The notes: generated by a model not told the origin, from the letters alone. A stretch of DNA of 64,000 nucleotides from Agromyces tardus (GCF_003710805.1 NZ_RHHB01000005.1:62001-126000), one strand, 5' to 3'. Shown: positions 34,209 through 43,311, counted from the first letter of the stretch. Made by a program: numbers and translations.

Positions 34209-34941
34209 TGATCACCGCCTGCAACTCGTACATCCAGATGGTCCAGAGGCCCGACACCATGAGCAGGCCGATGACGATGAGCAGCGCGCCGCCGACGATG
34301 TTGACGGCGCGGATGTGCCGCCGCACGAACGCGATCGCGTTCGTCGCCCAGGTGAAGCCGAGCGCCACGAGCAGGAACGGGATGCCGAGCCCGATGCAGT
34401 ACGCGAGGCCGAGCAGGGCGCCGCGGCCCGCGGAGGCGCTGTCGGCGCTGAGCGCGAGCACGACGGCGAGGGTCGGGCCGATGCACGGCGTCCAGCCGAG
34501 GCCGAACACGATGCCGAGCAGGGGCGCGCCGGCGAGCCCGGTGGCCGGTCGCCACGATGGCTTGAACGTGCGCTGCAGGAACGTGAACTGGCCCACGAAG
34601 ACGAGGCCCATGACGATGAGCACGACGCCGAGGATGCGGATCATGAGGTCGGAGTAGAGCCGCAGCCACGCGCCGAGCACCCCGAACGCCGTCGTGAACA
34701 CGAGGAAGACGAGCGTGAACCCGGCGATGAACAGCAGCACGCCGAGCAGCAGCCGGCGCCGGGCGCGCTTCTGCTCGTCGGCCTCGGCCGAGGCATCCGC
34801 GAACCCGCCGAGGTAGCCGAGGTAGCCCGGAACGAGCGGCAGCACGCACGGCGACAGGAACGACACGAGCCCCGCGGCGAGCGCGATCGGCACCGCGGCG
34901 AGCAACTGCCCACTGAACACGACCTCTCCGATGCCGCCCAT
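34186..34941 (-). CDS. ccdA: Cytochrome c biogenesis thiol-disulfide transporter CcdA
   Basis: Six-helix membrane protein (251 aa) that carries reducing power from thioredoxin to extracytoplasmic thiols for cytochrome c heme attachment. The paired redox cysteines lie in [19 protein letters not shown] (helix 1) and [12 protein letters not shown] (helix 4). ATG at 34941 follows the resA-like gene by 14 bp. Confidence 0.95.
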   Translation of the reverse strand: MGGIGEVVFSGQLLAAVPIALAAGLVSFLSPCVLPLVPGYLGYLGGFADASAEADEQKRARRRLLLGVLLFIAGFTLVFLVFTTAFGVLGAWLRLYSDLMIRILGVVLIVMGLVFVGQFTFLQRTFKPSWRPATGLAGAPLLGIVFGLGWTPCIGPTLAVVLALSADSASAGRGALLGLAYCIGLGIPFLLVALGFTWATNAIAFVRRHIRAVNIVGGALLIVIGLLMVSGLWTIWMYELQAVISGFVPAI

Positions 34942-34955
34942 CTCGCCGGCGCCGC

Positions 34956-35627
34956 TCAGGCCTGCTCGGCGACGAGGTCGCGCACGATGGCCTCGAGGAT
35001 CGAGGCGTCGGTGAGCTGCCCGAGGATGCGCGCGGCCACGCGGCCCTGCTTGTCGAGCACGATCGTCGTGGGCACGGCCGCCGGCGGCACGTCGCCCGCG
35101 AACGCGAACTGCGCGCCGCCGTCGTTCACGTCGACGATCGACGGGTAGGTGATGCCGAAGTCGTCCTCGAAGGATGCCGCGGTCGCGGCCTGGTCGCGCA
35201 CGTTCACGCCGACGAACGCGACGCCCTCGTCGGCCACCTCTTCGGACACCTGCTGCAGCAGCGGCGCCTCGACGCGGCACGGCGCGCAGCCCGCGTACCA
35301 GAAGTTCACGACCGTGACCTCGCCGGCGAGGTCGGCGGAATCGAACTCGTCGCCGTCGACGGTGGTGCCGTCGAACGCGATCGGCTCGCCACGGTCTGCC
35401 GCCGGGTACTCCGACACCGTGCCGTCGCCCGAGATGAAGCCCTTGCCGCTGCCCTCGCGGTACTGCTCGGCGAGCGGGTCGCTCGCGCAGCCGGCGAGGG
35501 CGATGACGGATGCCGTGGCGAGCGCGAGCGCGCCGGTCGAGTAGCGAGCGAAGCGAGCGTATCGAGACCCGTCGCGAGGTCTCGATACGGCCCTGGCGGG
35601 CCTACTCGACCGACGAAGGCCCATCAC
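34956..35627 (-). CDS. TlpA/ResA-like thioredoxin-fold lipoprotein with repeat-encoded N-terminus
   Basis: Membrane-anchored thiol-disulfide oxidoreductase reducing apocytochrome c, fed by CcdA. The thioredoxin core has [12 protein letters not shown] (CxxC). The lipobox is IALAGC. The N-region of the signal peptide is translated from REP element 7 (35533-35616), giving [19 protein letters not shown] and [16 protein letters not shown], an Arg-rich start of about 29 residues, longer than usual. GTG at 35627 overlaps the stop of the histidine phosphatase gene as GTGA; ATG at 35624 is the other choice. Either way the repeat is inside the frame. Confidence 0.9.
   Translation of the reverse strand: MMGLRRSSRPARAVSRPRDGSRYARFARYSTGALALATASVIALAGCASDPLAEQYREGSGKGFISGDGTVSEYPAADRGEPIAFDGTTVDGDEFDSADLAGEVTVVNFWYAGCAPCRVEAPLLQQVSEEVADEGVAFVGVNVRDQAATAASFEDDFGITYPSIVDVNDGGAQFAFAGDVPPAAVPTTIVLDKQGRVAARILGQLTDASILEAIVRDLVAEQA
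35533..35616. repeat. REP element 7, inside the resA-like signal peptide
   Basis: Forward half with core CGAGC-GAA-GCGAG and inverted half with core GGCCC-TGGC-GGGCC. Both are read in frame as the N-region of the lipoprotein signal peptide. Confidence 0.88.
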
Positions 35628-36268
35628 ACCGCCCCCAGGTCGGTGGCCTGCGCGGCCAGCCGGATGGCGGGATCGCGGTAGTCGACCTCGACGAAGCGGC
35701 CGCCCCGGCGCTCGAAGGTCGTGATGCTCGACAACGCGCAGCGACGACGACGCGGGTCGTGGGCGAGCGACCGGCCCGTGATGCGGCGATGCGCCATCCA
35801 GATGGGGAGCTGGTGGCTGACGAGCACGACGTCGCCCGACTCGACCGAGTCCGCGGCATCCGTCATCGCGGCGAGCACGCGGTCGGCGATCGAGCGGAAC
35901 GGCTCGCCCCAGCTCGGCTCCCACGGGTTCACGAGGAACGACCAGTTGCGCACGTCGCGCAGCGCCGAGTCGCGACCGCGCATGCGCATGCCCTCGAAGC
36001 GGTTCGTGGGCTCGATGATGCGGTCGTCGAGCGTGGGCTCGAGACCGAACGCGGCGGCGATGGGCTCCGCCGACTGCTGCGTGCGCTGCAGCGGCGAGGA
36101 GACGAGTGCGCTCACGGGGCGCTTGCGCGAGACGAGGTCGGCCGCGGCGGTCTCCGCCATCTCGCGCCCGAGGTCGCTCAGGCCGTACCCGGGGAGACGA
36201 CCGTAGAGCACGCCCTGGGGGTTGAAGACCTCGCCATGGCGCACGAGATGGATCTGCTCGGCCGGCAC
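35624..36268 (-). CDS. Histidine phosphatase family protein (phosphoglycerate mutase-like)
   Basis: A 214-residue phosphohydrolase with the catalytic LVRHGEVF motif near residue 8 (RHG), the Arg and Glu of the family fold, and the second catalytic His in VVLVSHQLPIW. True phosphoglycerate mutase activity is not implied. GTG at 36268 has TAGACT (36276-36281) 7 nt upstream. It opens the unit followed by resA-like, ccdA and resB, with coupled or short junctions. Confidence 0.9.
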   Translation of the reverse strand: MPAEQIHLVRHGEVFNPQGVLYGRLPGYGLSDLGREMAETAAADLVSRKRPVSALVSSPLQRTQQSAEPIAAAFGLEPTLDDRIIEPTNRFEGMRMRGRDSALRDVRNWSFLVNPWEPSWGEPFRSIADRVLAAMTDAADSVESGDVVLVSHQLPIWMAHRRITGRSLAHDPRRRRCALSSITTFERRGGRFVEVDYRDPAIRLAAQATDLGAV

Positions 36269-36275
36269 GGTTCCC

Positions 36276-36281
36276 AGTCTA
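36276..36281 (-). promoter_or_regulatory. -10 box of the histidine phosphatase-resA-ccdA-resB unit
   Basis: TAGACT, 7 nt before the GTG at 36268. Confidence 0.5.
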
Positions 36282-36366
36282 CGGAGCAGTTCCCTTTGAA
36301 TCCGCCGAGGGTCGGCCAGCGGCGGTCGGCCCGCCCTCGCTCGGCCGCCGCGACCCGCGTCGCGGA

Positions 36367-37323
36367 TCAGTCTCCGTCGCCGAGCGCCTCGAGCAGGTGG
36401 AGCGGCGGCACGAAGAAGGTGCCCCCGGTGACGGCGGTCGAGACGTCGAGGATGCGATCGTGCAGTCCCGGCGGGTCGCCGATGAACATGCGCTTGAGCA
36501 TGCGCTCGATCACCCACAGCCGGCGGGTGTAGCCGATGAAGTACGTGCCGAACTCGCCGGATGCGGGGCTGCCGAAGGGCATGTTGTCGCGCAGGATCTC
36601 GAACTCGGCACCGTCGTCGTCGGTGATCGTCGCGAGCGTCTTGTGCGCCTTCTGCGGCTCGGTGTCGTCGAGCTCGACGTTGTCGGCCTTGCGACGGCCG
36701 ATGACGGCCTCCTGCTGCTCGGTCGTCATCGCGTTCCAGGCGGCGAGGTCGTGCAGGTACTTCTGCACGACGACGTAGCTGCCGCCCGCGAACGCCGGGT
36801 CCTCGTCGCCGATGAGCGTCGCCTCGGCCATGCCGGCGCCGCTCGGGTTGGCGGTGCCGTCGACGAAGCCGAGCAGGTCGCGCGCGTCGAAGTAGCGGAA
36901 GCCGTTCACCTCGTCGACCACCTCGACGGCGTCGCCGAGCAGGTCGAGCAGCAGGCGCTCGAACTCGAAGCAGAGGTCGGCACGATCGGCTCGGATGTGG
37001 AAGAGCAGGTCGCCCGGGGTCGACGGCGCCGAGTGGGCCGCGGTCTTGATGGTCGGGAAGGGCCGCAGCTCGGCGGGGCGGTCGGGCCGCCCGAACCGAT
37101 CCCACGCGGCGGAGCCGATGCCCACGACGCACGACAGGTTGGCGCCCATGTCGCGGAACCCGACGGTCTTCGCGAGGTCGTCCATGCCGGCGAGCACGTC
37201 GCGCACGGATGCGAGGTCGCCGTCGCCGGGGCGGATCGACACCACGAGGAACACGGCGAACTGCGACAGTGGGGCGTCCACCTTCTGCGCATCGATCGGC
37301 ACTCTGCGGTCGGTCTCCTGCAT
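36367..37323 (-). CDS. Dye-decolorizing (DyP-type) heme peroxidase
   Basis: A 318-residue heme peroxidase with the GxxDG motif in GFVDGTANPSG, the C-terminal segment GTYFIGYTRRL, and DNMPFG, typical of the DyP family. No twin-arginine signal is seen, so it is probably cytoplasmic or carried by an encapsulin (none nearby). ATG at 37323 is supported by GAAGGGAG 8 nt upstream. A longer in-frame start at 37737 would overlap aspS and is rejected. Confidence 0.93.
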   Translation of the reverse strand: MQETDRRVPIDAQKVDAPLSQFAVFLVVSIRPGDGDLASVRDVLAGMDDLAKTVGFRDMGANLSCVVGIGSAAWDRFGRPDRPAELRPFPTIKTAAHSAPSTPGDLLFHIRADRADLCFEFERLLLDLLGDAVEVVDEVNGFRYFDARDLLGFVDGTANPSGAGMAEATLIGDEDPAFAGGSYVVVQKYLHDLAAWNAMTTEQQEAVIGRRKADNVELDDTEPQKAHKTLATITDDDGAEFEILRDNMPFGSPASGEFGTYFIGYTRRLWVIERMLKRMFIGDPPGLHDRILDVSTAVTGGTFFVPPLHLLEALGDGD

Positions 37324-37453
37324 GGACGTGCTCCCTTCACGTGCGCGGCGCGCGTCGCTCGAGCGCGGCGGCCGGATGCGCCGCGTTCGCCGTCTCGCCT
37401 CGTGGCGGCACCCGTCGCACCTCCCGCCACGATATCGGCCGGAGCCGCGCGGG

Positions 37454-37459
37454 TAGGAT
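37454..37459 (+). promoter_or_regulatory. -10 box of aspS
   Basis: TAGGAT, 8 nt before the GTG at 37468. Confidence 0.5.
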
Positions 37460-37467
37460 GGTCGATC

Positions 37468-38808
37468 GTGATCACGCGCACCCTCGTCAAGCAGCTCGCC
37501 GCCCTTCCCGACGGCCCCGTCAGCGTCGCCGGCTGGGTCGAGACCGTGCGCGACCAGAAGAAGGTGCAGTTCGTCATCCTGCGCGACGAGTCGGGTGCGG
37601 TGCAGCTCGTGAACCCCGCGACGCGGGAGCTCGAGGAGGGCGCCGACGCCGCGGCATCCGCTCGCCTCGCCCTCACCGAGCAGATCTCCGAGCTCGGGCA
37701 CGGCACGTTCGTGCGCGTGACCGGCGAGCTCAAGCACGACGAGCGCGTGAAGCTCGGCGGGCTCGAGGTGAAGATCGGTTCGCTCGAGGTCGTCGCCGAG
37801 GCCCTCGAGACCCCCATCGCCGCCGACTCGAGCCTCGACAAGCGCATGGACTGGCGCTTCCTCGACCTACGCCACCCGAAGCAGAACCTCATCTTCCGCA
37901 TCCAGACGACGTTCCTGCACGCGCTGCGCACCTACTGGGTCGAGCACGACTTCGTCGAGATCCAGACGCCGAAGCTCATGGCCTCGGCATCCGAGTCGCG
38001 CGCCGAGCTGTTCGAGCTCGGCTACTTCGAGGGCAAGGCGTACCTCGCCCAGAGCCCCCAGTTCTTCAAGCAGATGGCGCAGCCCGCGGGCCTCGGCCGC
38101 GTGTTCGAGGTCGGCCCGGCGTTCCGCGCCGACCCCTCGTTCACCTCGCGCCACGCGACCGAGTTCACCTCGATCGACGCCGAGATGAGCTGGATCGACT
38201 CGCACGAGGACGTCATGAAGATGCACGAGGAGCTGCTCGTCGCCGGCTTCACGGCCGTCAGGGAGAAGCACGGCGCCGAGATCGAGGAGCTGTTCGGGCT
38301 CGAGATCACGGTGCCGACCACGCCGTTCCCGCGCATCCCGCTCGCCGAGGCGAAGCAGATCGTGGCCGAGCACGGCTACGTCGTGCCCCGCGCCGACGCC
38401 GACATGGACCCCGAGGGCGAGCGCCGCATCTCGGAGTACGTCAAGGAGACGTACGGGCACGAGTTCGTGTTCCTCACCGACTACGCGTCGAGCATCCGGC
38501 CGTTCTACCACATGCGCCACGAGGGCGACTCGAACCTCACGAACTCGTACGACCTCATCTACAACGGCGTCGAGATCTCCACGGGCGCGCAGCGCGAGCA
38601 CCGCATCGACGTGCTCGTCGAGCAGGCGAAGGAGAAGGGGCTCGACCCCGAGGAGCTCGAGTTCTACCTCGACTTCTTCCGGTACGGCGTGCCCCCGCAC
38701 GGCGGCTTCGGCATGGGCCTCGCCCGAGTGCTGATGCTCATGCTGCACGAGCACTCGATCCGCGAGACGACGTACCTGTTCCGCGGGCCGACGCGCCTGC
38801 TGCCGTAG
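37468..38808 (+). CDS. aspS: Aspartate-tRNA ligase, short archaeal/eukaryal-type (likely Asp/Asn-tRNA)
   Basis: Class II aminoacyl-tRNA synthetase of 446 residues. The N-terminal OB fold (VAGWVETVRDQKKVQFVILR) precedes the catalytic domain with motif 2 GRVFEVGPAFRAD and motif 3 GFGMGLARVLM. The protein lacks the GAD insertion of the ~590-residue bacterial enzyme, so it belongs to the archaeal-like AspS2 group; such enzymes often charge tRNA-Asn as well, corrected by GatCAB, but this is not shown here. The GTG at 37468 opens right before the OB fold. The interval to the divergent DyP gene is 144 bp. Confidence 0.94.
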   Translation: MITRTLVKQLAALPDGPVSVAGWVETVRDQKKVQFVILRDESGAVQLVNPATRELEEGADAAASARLALTEQISELGHGTFVRVTGELKHDERVKLGGLEVKIGSLEVVAEALETPIAADSSLDKRMDWRFLDLRHPKQNLIFRIQTTFLHALRTYWVEHDFVEIQTPKLMASASESRAELFELGYFEGKAYLAQSPQFFKQMAQPAGLGRVFEVGPAFRADPSFTSRHATEFTSIDAEMSWIDSHEDVMKMHEELLVAGFTAVREKHGAEIEELFGLEITVPTTPFPRIPLAEAKQIVAEHGYVVPRADADMDPEGERRISEYVKETYGHEFVFLTDYASSIRPFYHMRHEGDSNLTNSYDLIYNGVEISTGAQREHRIDVLVEQAKEKGLDPEELEFYLDFFRYGVPPHGGFGMGLARVLMLMLHEHSIRETTYLFRGPTRLLP

Positions 38809-38811
38809 TGC

Positions 38812-38958
38812 CGTCGGTCGAGTAGCGACGCAGGAGCGTATCGAGACGCGCACGGGGTCTCGATACGGCCCCTGGCGGGCCTACTCGACCGACGGAGCGG
38901 CCCTGGCGGGCCTACTCGACCGGCGGAGCGGCCCTGGCGGGCCTACTCGACCGGCGGA
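38812..38958. repeat. REP cluster 8 (between aspS and the antiporter)
   Basis: One diverged forward unit and three inverted units (core GGCCC-TGGC-GGGCC). Confidence 0.88.
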
Positions 38959-38997
38959 GGCGTCGACACGGGCCCACCGCTCGGGCAGAGTACGAGG

Positions 38998-40248
38998 GTG
39001 GAGCTGCTGCTCGTCTTCGCGCTCGTCCTGCTCGCCGCGATCCTGATCTCGGGATACGCGCACCGAACGGTGCTGTCGACGACCGTGCTCTTCCTCGTCG
39101 CGGGGTTCCTCCTCGGCGACGGCATGCTCGGGGTCATCCCGCTCACGCCGACCGATCCGACCGTGACGATCGTCTCGTCGCTCGCGCTGTTCATCGTGCT
39201 GTTCACCGACGGGCAGGAGGTGGGCCTGCGCGACCTGCGCGCGGCCTGGCGCCTGCCGGGCCGGGCACTGCTGCTCGGCATGCCGATCACCTTCGGCATC
39301 ACGACCGTGCTCGGCGTGTGGATGCTCGGCTTCTCGTGGCCCGAGGCGCTGCTCGTCGCCGCCGTGCTCGCGCCGACCGATCCGGTCTTCGCCTCGGCGA
39401 TCGTGGGGCGGCAGGAGATCCCCTACCGGGTGCGGCACCTGCTCGGCGTCGAGTCGGGACTCAACGACGGCCTCGCGCTGCCCGTCGTGCTCTTCCTCAT
39501 CGCGGCCTCCGGCGGACCCGACGTCGAGCCCATGGTGCTCGCGTGGGAACTCGGCCTCGGCGTCGCGGTGGGCATCGTCGTCCCCGTCGTCGTGTCGTGG
39601 CTCGTGCGACTCAGGGTGTTCGCGCGCACACCGCTCTACGCGGCGCTCACGCCCATCGCGGTGGCGCTCATCGTGCTCGGGATCTGCACGACAACCGAGG
39701 CGAACCTCTACCTCGCGGCCTACGCGGCCGGCATGACGATCGCCACCGTCTCGCCCGAGATGCGCAACGCGTTCCACGCGTTCGGCGGGCAGGTCTCCGA
39801 GCTCTTCAAGCTGCTCGCGATCCTGCTGTTCGGCGCGCTCATCTCGCCGGCACTCCTGGCCGACGTGCCCTGGACCGGGTACCTCTTCGCCCTGCTGCTG
39901 CTCGTGTTCGCGCGTCCCGTCGCCGTGGAGCTCTCGCTCGTCGGCAGCGGCCTGCCCTGGGAGGAGAAGCTCACCGCCGCGTGGTTCGGCCCCAAGGGGT
40001 TCGCCTCCGTGCTCTACGGCCTCTTCGTGCTCGCGAGCGGCGCGCCCTCGGCCGAGTTCATGTTCCACGTCATCGTCGTGGCGATCGTGTTCTCGATCGT
40101 CGCGCACTCGTCGACCGACGTGCCCATCGCCGCCTGGTTCGCCCGCAAGGAGGCCGAGGACCGCGATCGTGCCCGGTCGGCCCCGGCCGCACCGGCGCCG
40201 ACCTCGGGTCCGCCCGGCGCCGGACCTGCCGAGCCGACCGAGACGTAG
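38998..40248 (+). CDS. Cation:proton antiporter (CPA1, NhaP/KefB-like)
   Basis: A 416-residue integral membrane exchanger with about 12 membrane segments. The ion-binding motif region reads APTDPVFASAIVG and ESGLNDGLALPVVLFL (ND motif of CPA1). A charged C-terminal tail follows helix 12. No TrkA-C domain. The start GTG 38998 directly begins the first helix. The stop TAG overlaps the promoter box of the FGE gene. Confidence 0.88.
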   Translation: MELLLVFALVLLAAILISGYAHRTVLSTTVLFLVAGFLLGDGMLGVIPLTPTDPTVTIVSSLALFIVLFTDGQEVGLRDLRAAWRLPGRALLLGMPITFGITTVLGVWMLGFSWPEALLVAAVLAPTDPVFASAIVGRQEIPYRVRHLLGVESGLNDGLALPVVLFLIAASGGPDVEPMVLAWELGLGVAVGIVVPVVVSWLVRLRVFARTPLYAALTPIAVALIVLGICTTTEANLYLAAYAAGMTIATVSPEMRNAFHAFGGQVSELFKLLAILLFGALISPALLADVPWTGYLFALLLLVFARPVAVELSLVGSGLPWEEKLTAAWFGPKGFASVLYGLFVLASGAPSAEFMFHVIVVAIVFSIVAHSSTDVPIAAWFARKEAEDRDRARSAPAAPAPTSGPPGAGPAEPTET

Positions 40249-40251
40249 GCT
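40246..40251 (+). promoter_or_regulatory. -10 box of the formylglycine-generating enzyme gene
   Basis: TAGGCT, 6 nt before the GTG at 40258; the T-A-G is also the stop of the antiporter gene. Confidence 0.5.
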
Positions 40252-40257
40252 CGACGC

Positions 40258-41178
40258 GTGACGACGACCACGCCCATGATCCGCATCGCGGGGGGCACCT
40301 TCCGCATGGGATCCGCCGAGTACTCGCCCGACGAGACGCCCGTGCACGAACGCACGGTGTCGTCGTTCGAGCTCGACGTGCACCCCGTGACGAACGCGCA
40401 GTTCGCCGCATTCGTCGCGGCGACCGGCTACGTGACGGTGGCGGAGCGCCCGCTCGATCCCGCCGACTTCCCCGGAGCCGATCCGGCCGACCTCGTGCCG
40501 GGCGGGCTCGTGTTCACACCGACCGACGGCCCCGTCGACCTGGACGACTGGCGGCAGTGGTGGCGGTGGGGCGCGGGCGCGAGCTGGCGGCATCCGTTCG
40601 GCCCCGAGTCATCCGTCGACGACAAGCCCACCCACCCCGTCGTGCAGGTGAGCTTCGCGGATGCCGCGGCCTACGCCGAGTGGGCCGGCAAGCGACTGCC
40701 CACCGAGGCCGAGTTCGAGTACGCGGCGCGCGGCGGCCTCGACGGGGCCCGCTTCGCGTGGGGCGACGAGGAGTTCCCCGGCGGCCGGCTCATGGTGAAC
40801 CGGTGGCAGGGCTCGTTCCCGTACCGCAACACCGGCGCCGAGGGCTGGGTCGGCACGTCGCCCGTGATGACGTTCCCGCCGAACGGCTACGGGCTCTTCG
40901 ACGTCACGGGCAACGTGTGGGAGTGGACGAGCGACTACTACACGCCGCGGCACGTCGTGCCCGGGCAGGACGCCGTCGACCCGGGCGCCCGCGCGAACCT
41001 GCTCGCCGCGGCATCCGCGGAGCCGGGCTCACGCATCCCGCGACGGGTGCTCAAGGGCGGCTCGCACCTCTGCTCGCCCGACTACTGCCTGCGCTACCGG
41101 CCGGCGGCGCGATCGCCGCAGGCCGACGACACGGCGACGACCCACATCGGATTCCGCTGCGCGCGCGACGCCGCCTGA
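40258..41178 (+). CDS. Formylglycine-generating enzyme (SUMF1/FGE family)
   Basis: Oxidises a Cys in CxPxR of a target sulfatase to formylglycine. The 306-residue protein has the start GGTFRMGS, VDLDDWRQWWRW, LPTEAEFEYAARGG, GNVWEWTSDYYT and, near the end, HLCSPDYCLRYRPAAR with the copper-binding cysteine pair of genuine FGE. No sulfatase gene is in the window, so its substrate lies elsewhere. GTG at 40258 by the TAGGCT box 6 nt upstream. Confidence 0.9.
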   Translation: MTTTTPMIRIAGGTFRMGSAEYSPDETPVHERTVSSFELDVHPVTNAQFAAFVAATGYVTVAERPLDPADFPGADPADLVPGGLVFTPTDGPVDLDDWRQWWRWGAGASWRHPFGPESSVDDKPTHPVVQVSFADAAAYAEWAGKRLPTEAEFEYAARGGLDGARFAWGDEEFPGGRLMVNRWQGSFPYRNTGAEGWVGTSPVMTFPPNGYGLFDVTGNVWEWTSDYYTPRHVVPGQDAVDPGARANLLAAASAEPGSRIPRRVLKGGSHLCSPDYCLRYRPAARSPQADDTATTHIGFRCARDAA

Positions 41179-41184
41179 TGGCCG

Positions 41185-42735
41185 TCACTCCTGCGGGGCG
41201 GCACCCACCTCGGTCGCGGTCGCGGCGGCGGTCTCCAGGTCGGGGACGCGCGCCAGGTCGTGCAGCGCCGGCCCCTCGATGCGGTGCCCGCGATGGTCGA
41301 AACGTGAGGCGTGCAGCGGGCAGTCCCACGTGAGCTCGGCATCGTTCCAGTGCACCACTCCCCCAAGGTGCGTGCACACCGCGCTCACCGCGCAGGTCTC
41401 GCCGCCCACCGTCGAGACGCCCACCGGGCGGAGGCCGCGCCGGGCCACCTCGCCGTGACCCTCCGCGGGCGCCGCGGCCTCCGCTTCGCCCAGGTCGGCA
41501 CCGCGCAACGCACCGAGCCACCCCCGCGCCGCCGCCGCGCCGACCTTCGCGTTCTCGGAGGCGCCGCGCGCGAAGTCCGCCGGCACGGTCAGGCGCGAGC
41601 CGATCACGCGCGCCCAGTCCGGCCGGCGGGCGCCGAGCATCTCGTGGGCGATGCGGATCGCGGCGGCGGCGCCGTTCGTGAGGCCCCACTTCGCGTAGCC
41701 CGTGGCGAACCAGACGCGGCCGCGGCCGCGCGGCATCCGCCCCACGAAGGGCACGCGATTGTGCGACTCGTAGTCCTGGGCGGCCCAGTGCTCGGGCTCG
41801 CCGACCTCGGGCCACCACGTGCGCGTCCAGTCGGCGATCTCGTCGACGAGCCGCAGCGAGCTCTCCTCGCGTCCGACGGGGTGGCCGCCGCCACCCACGA
41901 GCAGGCGGGTCTGGCCGCCCCATGTCGCCGAACGGATGCTGCGACCCGGCTGGTCGACGGACAGGTACAGGCCCTCGGGCAGGGCCGATGGCTCGGGCGG
42001 CGGCGCGAACGAGAGCAGGAGCGAGCGCGAGCCGCTCGTCTTCGCCCAGTAGAGCCCCCGGCCGAGCATGGGCGCGCCGGTCGCGATGAGCACCTGCCCG
42101 GCGGTGAGCACGCCGGCGCTCGTGCGCACCTGCACGGGATCGGTCGCGCGCACCCCGAGCACCCGTACCCCGGTCACGAGGCTGCCGCCGCGATCGACGA
42201 CCTGGTCGGCGAGGCCGCGCATGAGCTCGGCCGGGTCGAGGGCGAACTGGCCGTCGAGCGCCACCGCACCCGCCACGGGGAACGCCACCGTGTCGTCGAC
42301 GTCCTGGACCCGGCGCGCGTCGAGACCCGCCTCGCGCGCCGCCCGCGCCTCGGCGTCGACGACGTCGAGCCCGTCGGCCGAGTTCGCGTAGCTGTAGGCG
42401 GTGGCCTCGCGCACCGGCACGCCGGCGCGCTCGCTCGCCCGGCGCAGCCACTGCTGGCCCGCACGATTGGCGTCGACGTAGGCGCGCACCAGCCGGGCCG
42501 GATGACGGCGGCGGATCGTCGAGAGCCGGGAGCCCTGCAGCAGGCTCACCTTGCCCGTGTTGCGCCCGCTCGCGAGCGCGCCGGGCACGTCCTGCTCGAG
42601 CACGATGACGCGCCGGCCGGCGTCGAGCAGCATGAGCGCCGTCGCCAGGCCCGTGATCCCCGCGCCCACCACGATCACATCCGCGTGGTCGTCGACGCCG
42701 TGGAGGTCGAGGGTGGACTCGTCGATGGAGGTCAT
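41185..42735 (-). CDS. FAD-dependent oxidoreductase with C-terminal Rieske [2Fe-2S] domain
   Basis: 516 residues. The N-terminal FAD domain has VVGAGITGLATALMLLDAGR and a DAO-type core (GFVGR-like segment VPFVGRMPRG, FATGYAKWGLTNGA). The C-terminal ~100 residues are a Rieske cluster domain: CTHLGGVVHWN and CPLHASRF, with both Cys-His pairs. Similar fusions act as amine/betaine-type oxidoreductases or in arsenic and trimethylamine chemistry, but the substrate cannot be read. The ATG at 42735 gives a short leader before the FAD motif; 42747 is a second choice. Confidence 0.9.
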   Translation of the reverse strand: MTSIDESTLDLHGVDDHADVIVVGAGITGLATALMLLDAGRRVIVLEQDVPGALASGRNTGKVSLLQGSRLSTIRRRHPARLVRAYVDANRAGQQWLRRASERAGVPVREATAYSYANSADGLDVVDAEARAAREAGLDARRVQDVDDTVAFPVAGAVALDGQFALDPAELMRGLADQVVDRGGSLVTGVRVLGVRATDPVQVRTSAGVLTAGQVLIATGAPMLGRGLYWAKTSGSRSLLLSFAPPPEPSALPEGLYLSVDQPGRSIRSATWGGQTRLLVGGGGHPVGREESSLRLVDEIADWTRTWWPEVGEPEHWAAQDYESHNRVPFVGRMPRGRGRVWFATGYAKWGLTNGAAAAIRIAHEMLGARRPDWARVIGSRLTVPADFARGASENAKVGAAAARGWLGALRGADLGEAEAAAPAEGHGEVARRGLRPVGVSTVGGETCAVSAVCTHLGGVVHWNDAELTWDCPLHASRFDHRGHRIEGPALHDLARVPDLETAAATATEVGAAPQE

Positions 42736-42847
42736 GCCGCCAGTCAACGCCCTGCGGGCGCCCCCGTCACCCCCCTTGATCGAGCGGATGCCGCGGGGTA
42801 GCGGAGTGCGGCGGCGCGCGGGTCGCGGGGTCGCGGGGTGGCGCGGC

Positions 42848-43123
42848 TCAGCCGAGCGAGAGCAGCGCGGTCTTGAGGCGCACGGGGTCGATGCGCCAGT
42901 AGCCGTGCACCTCGCCGTCGACGAGCAGGACCGGGATCTCCTCGGCGTAACGGGCGGCGAGCGCCTCGTCGTCGAGGATGGACCGCTCGTCGAGCGTCGT
43001 CGTCGGTGCGTCGGGCGTCGCAGCGAGTTCGTCGCGCACGGCGGTGATGACGTCGCGGGCGTCGTCGCAGAGATGGCATCCGGGCTTGCCGATGAGGGTG
43101 AGGCGGATGTCGCGACCGGTCAT
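42848..43123 (-). CDS. Glutaredoxin-like protein (DUF836)
   Basis: 91 residues with the redox motif KPGCHLCDDARDV and the cis-Pro segment EIPVLLVDGE, as in glutaredoxin-like DUF836 proteins. ATG at 43123 with TAGGCT (43130-43135) 6 nt upstream. Confidence 0.9.
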   Translation of the reverse strand: MTGRDIRLTLIGKPGCHLCDDARDVITAVRDELAATPDAPTTTLDERSILDDEALAARYAEEIPVLLVDGEVHGYWRIDPVRLKTALLSLG

Positions 43124-43129
43124 GCGATC

Positions 43130-43135
43130 AGCCTA
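43130..43135 (-). promoter_or_regulatory. -10 box of the glutaredoxin-like gene
   Basis: TAGGCT, 6 nt before the ATG at 43123. Confidence 0.5.
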
Positions 43136-43140
43136 ATCGG

Positions 43141-43238
43141 GGTCTCGATACGCGGCTCCGCCGCTACTCGACGGCGGGGCAGGTCTCGATACGCGGCTCC
43201 GCCGTTACTCGTCCGGCGGGCAGGTCTCGATACGCGTC
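43141..43238. repeat. REP cluster 9 (three inverted units)
   Basis: Inverted units with core GCGGC-TCC-GCCGC; the third is incomplete. Lies between bS22 and the glutaredoxin gene on the minus strand. Confidence 0.85.
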
Positions 43239-43265
43239 GCCTCCGGCGGCGCGGACACAGCGAAA

Positions 43266-43290
43266 AGCGCCAGGCCGTCGGCCTGACGCT
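43266..43290 (-). terminator. Rho-independent terminator of the bS22 gene
   Basis: On the minus-strand RNA an 11-bp stem (positions 43290-43280 with 43276-43266, one G-U wobble) with a three-base loop is followed by UUUUCG. Strong, orientation fits the bS22 gene ending at 43312. Confidence 0.85.
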
Positions 43291-43311
43291 CTGCCGGTGG
43301 TCGCGGTGCGA

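Noticed and set aside
36397-37467. Long aspS N-terminal extension
   Set aside because: The frame runs antisense through the DyP peroxidase gene; aspS OB fold begins right after GTG 37468, and TAGGAT precedes it.
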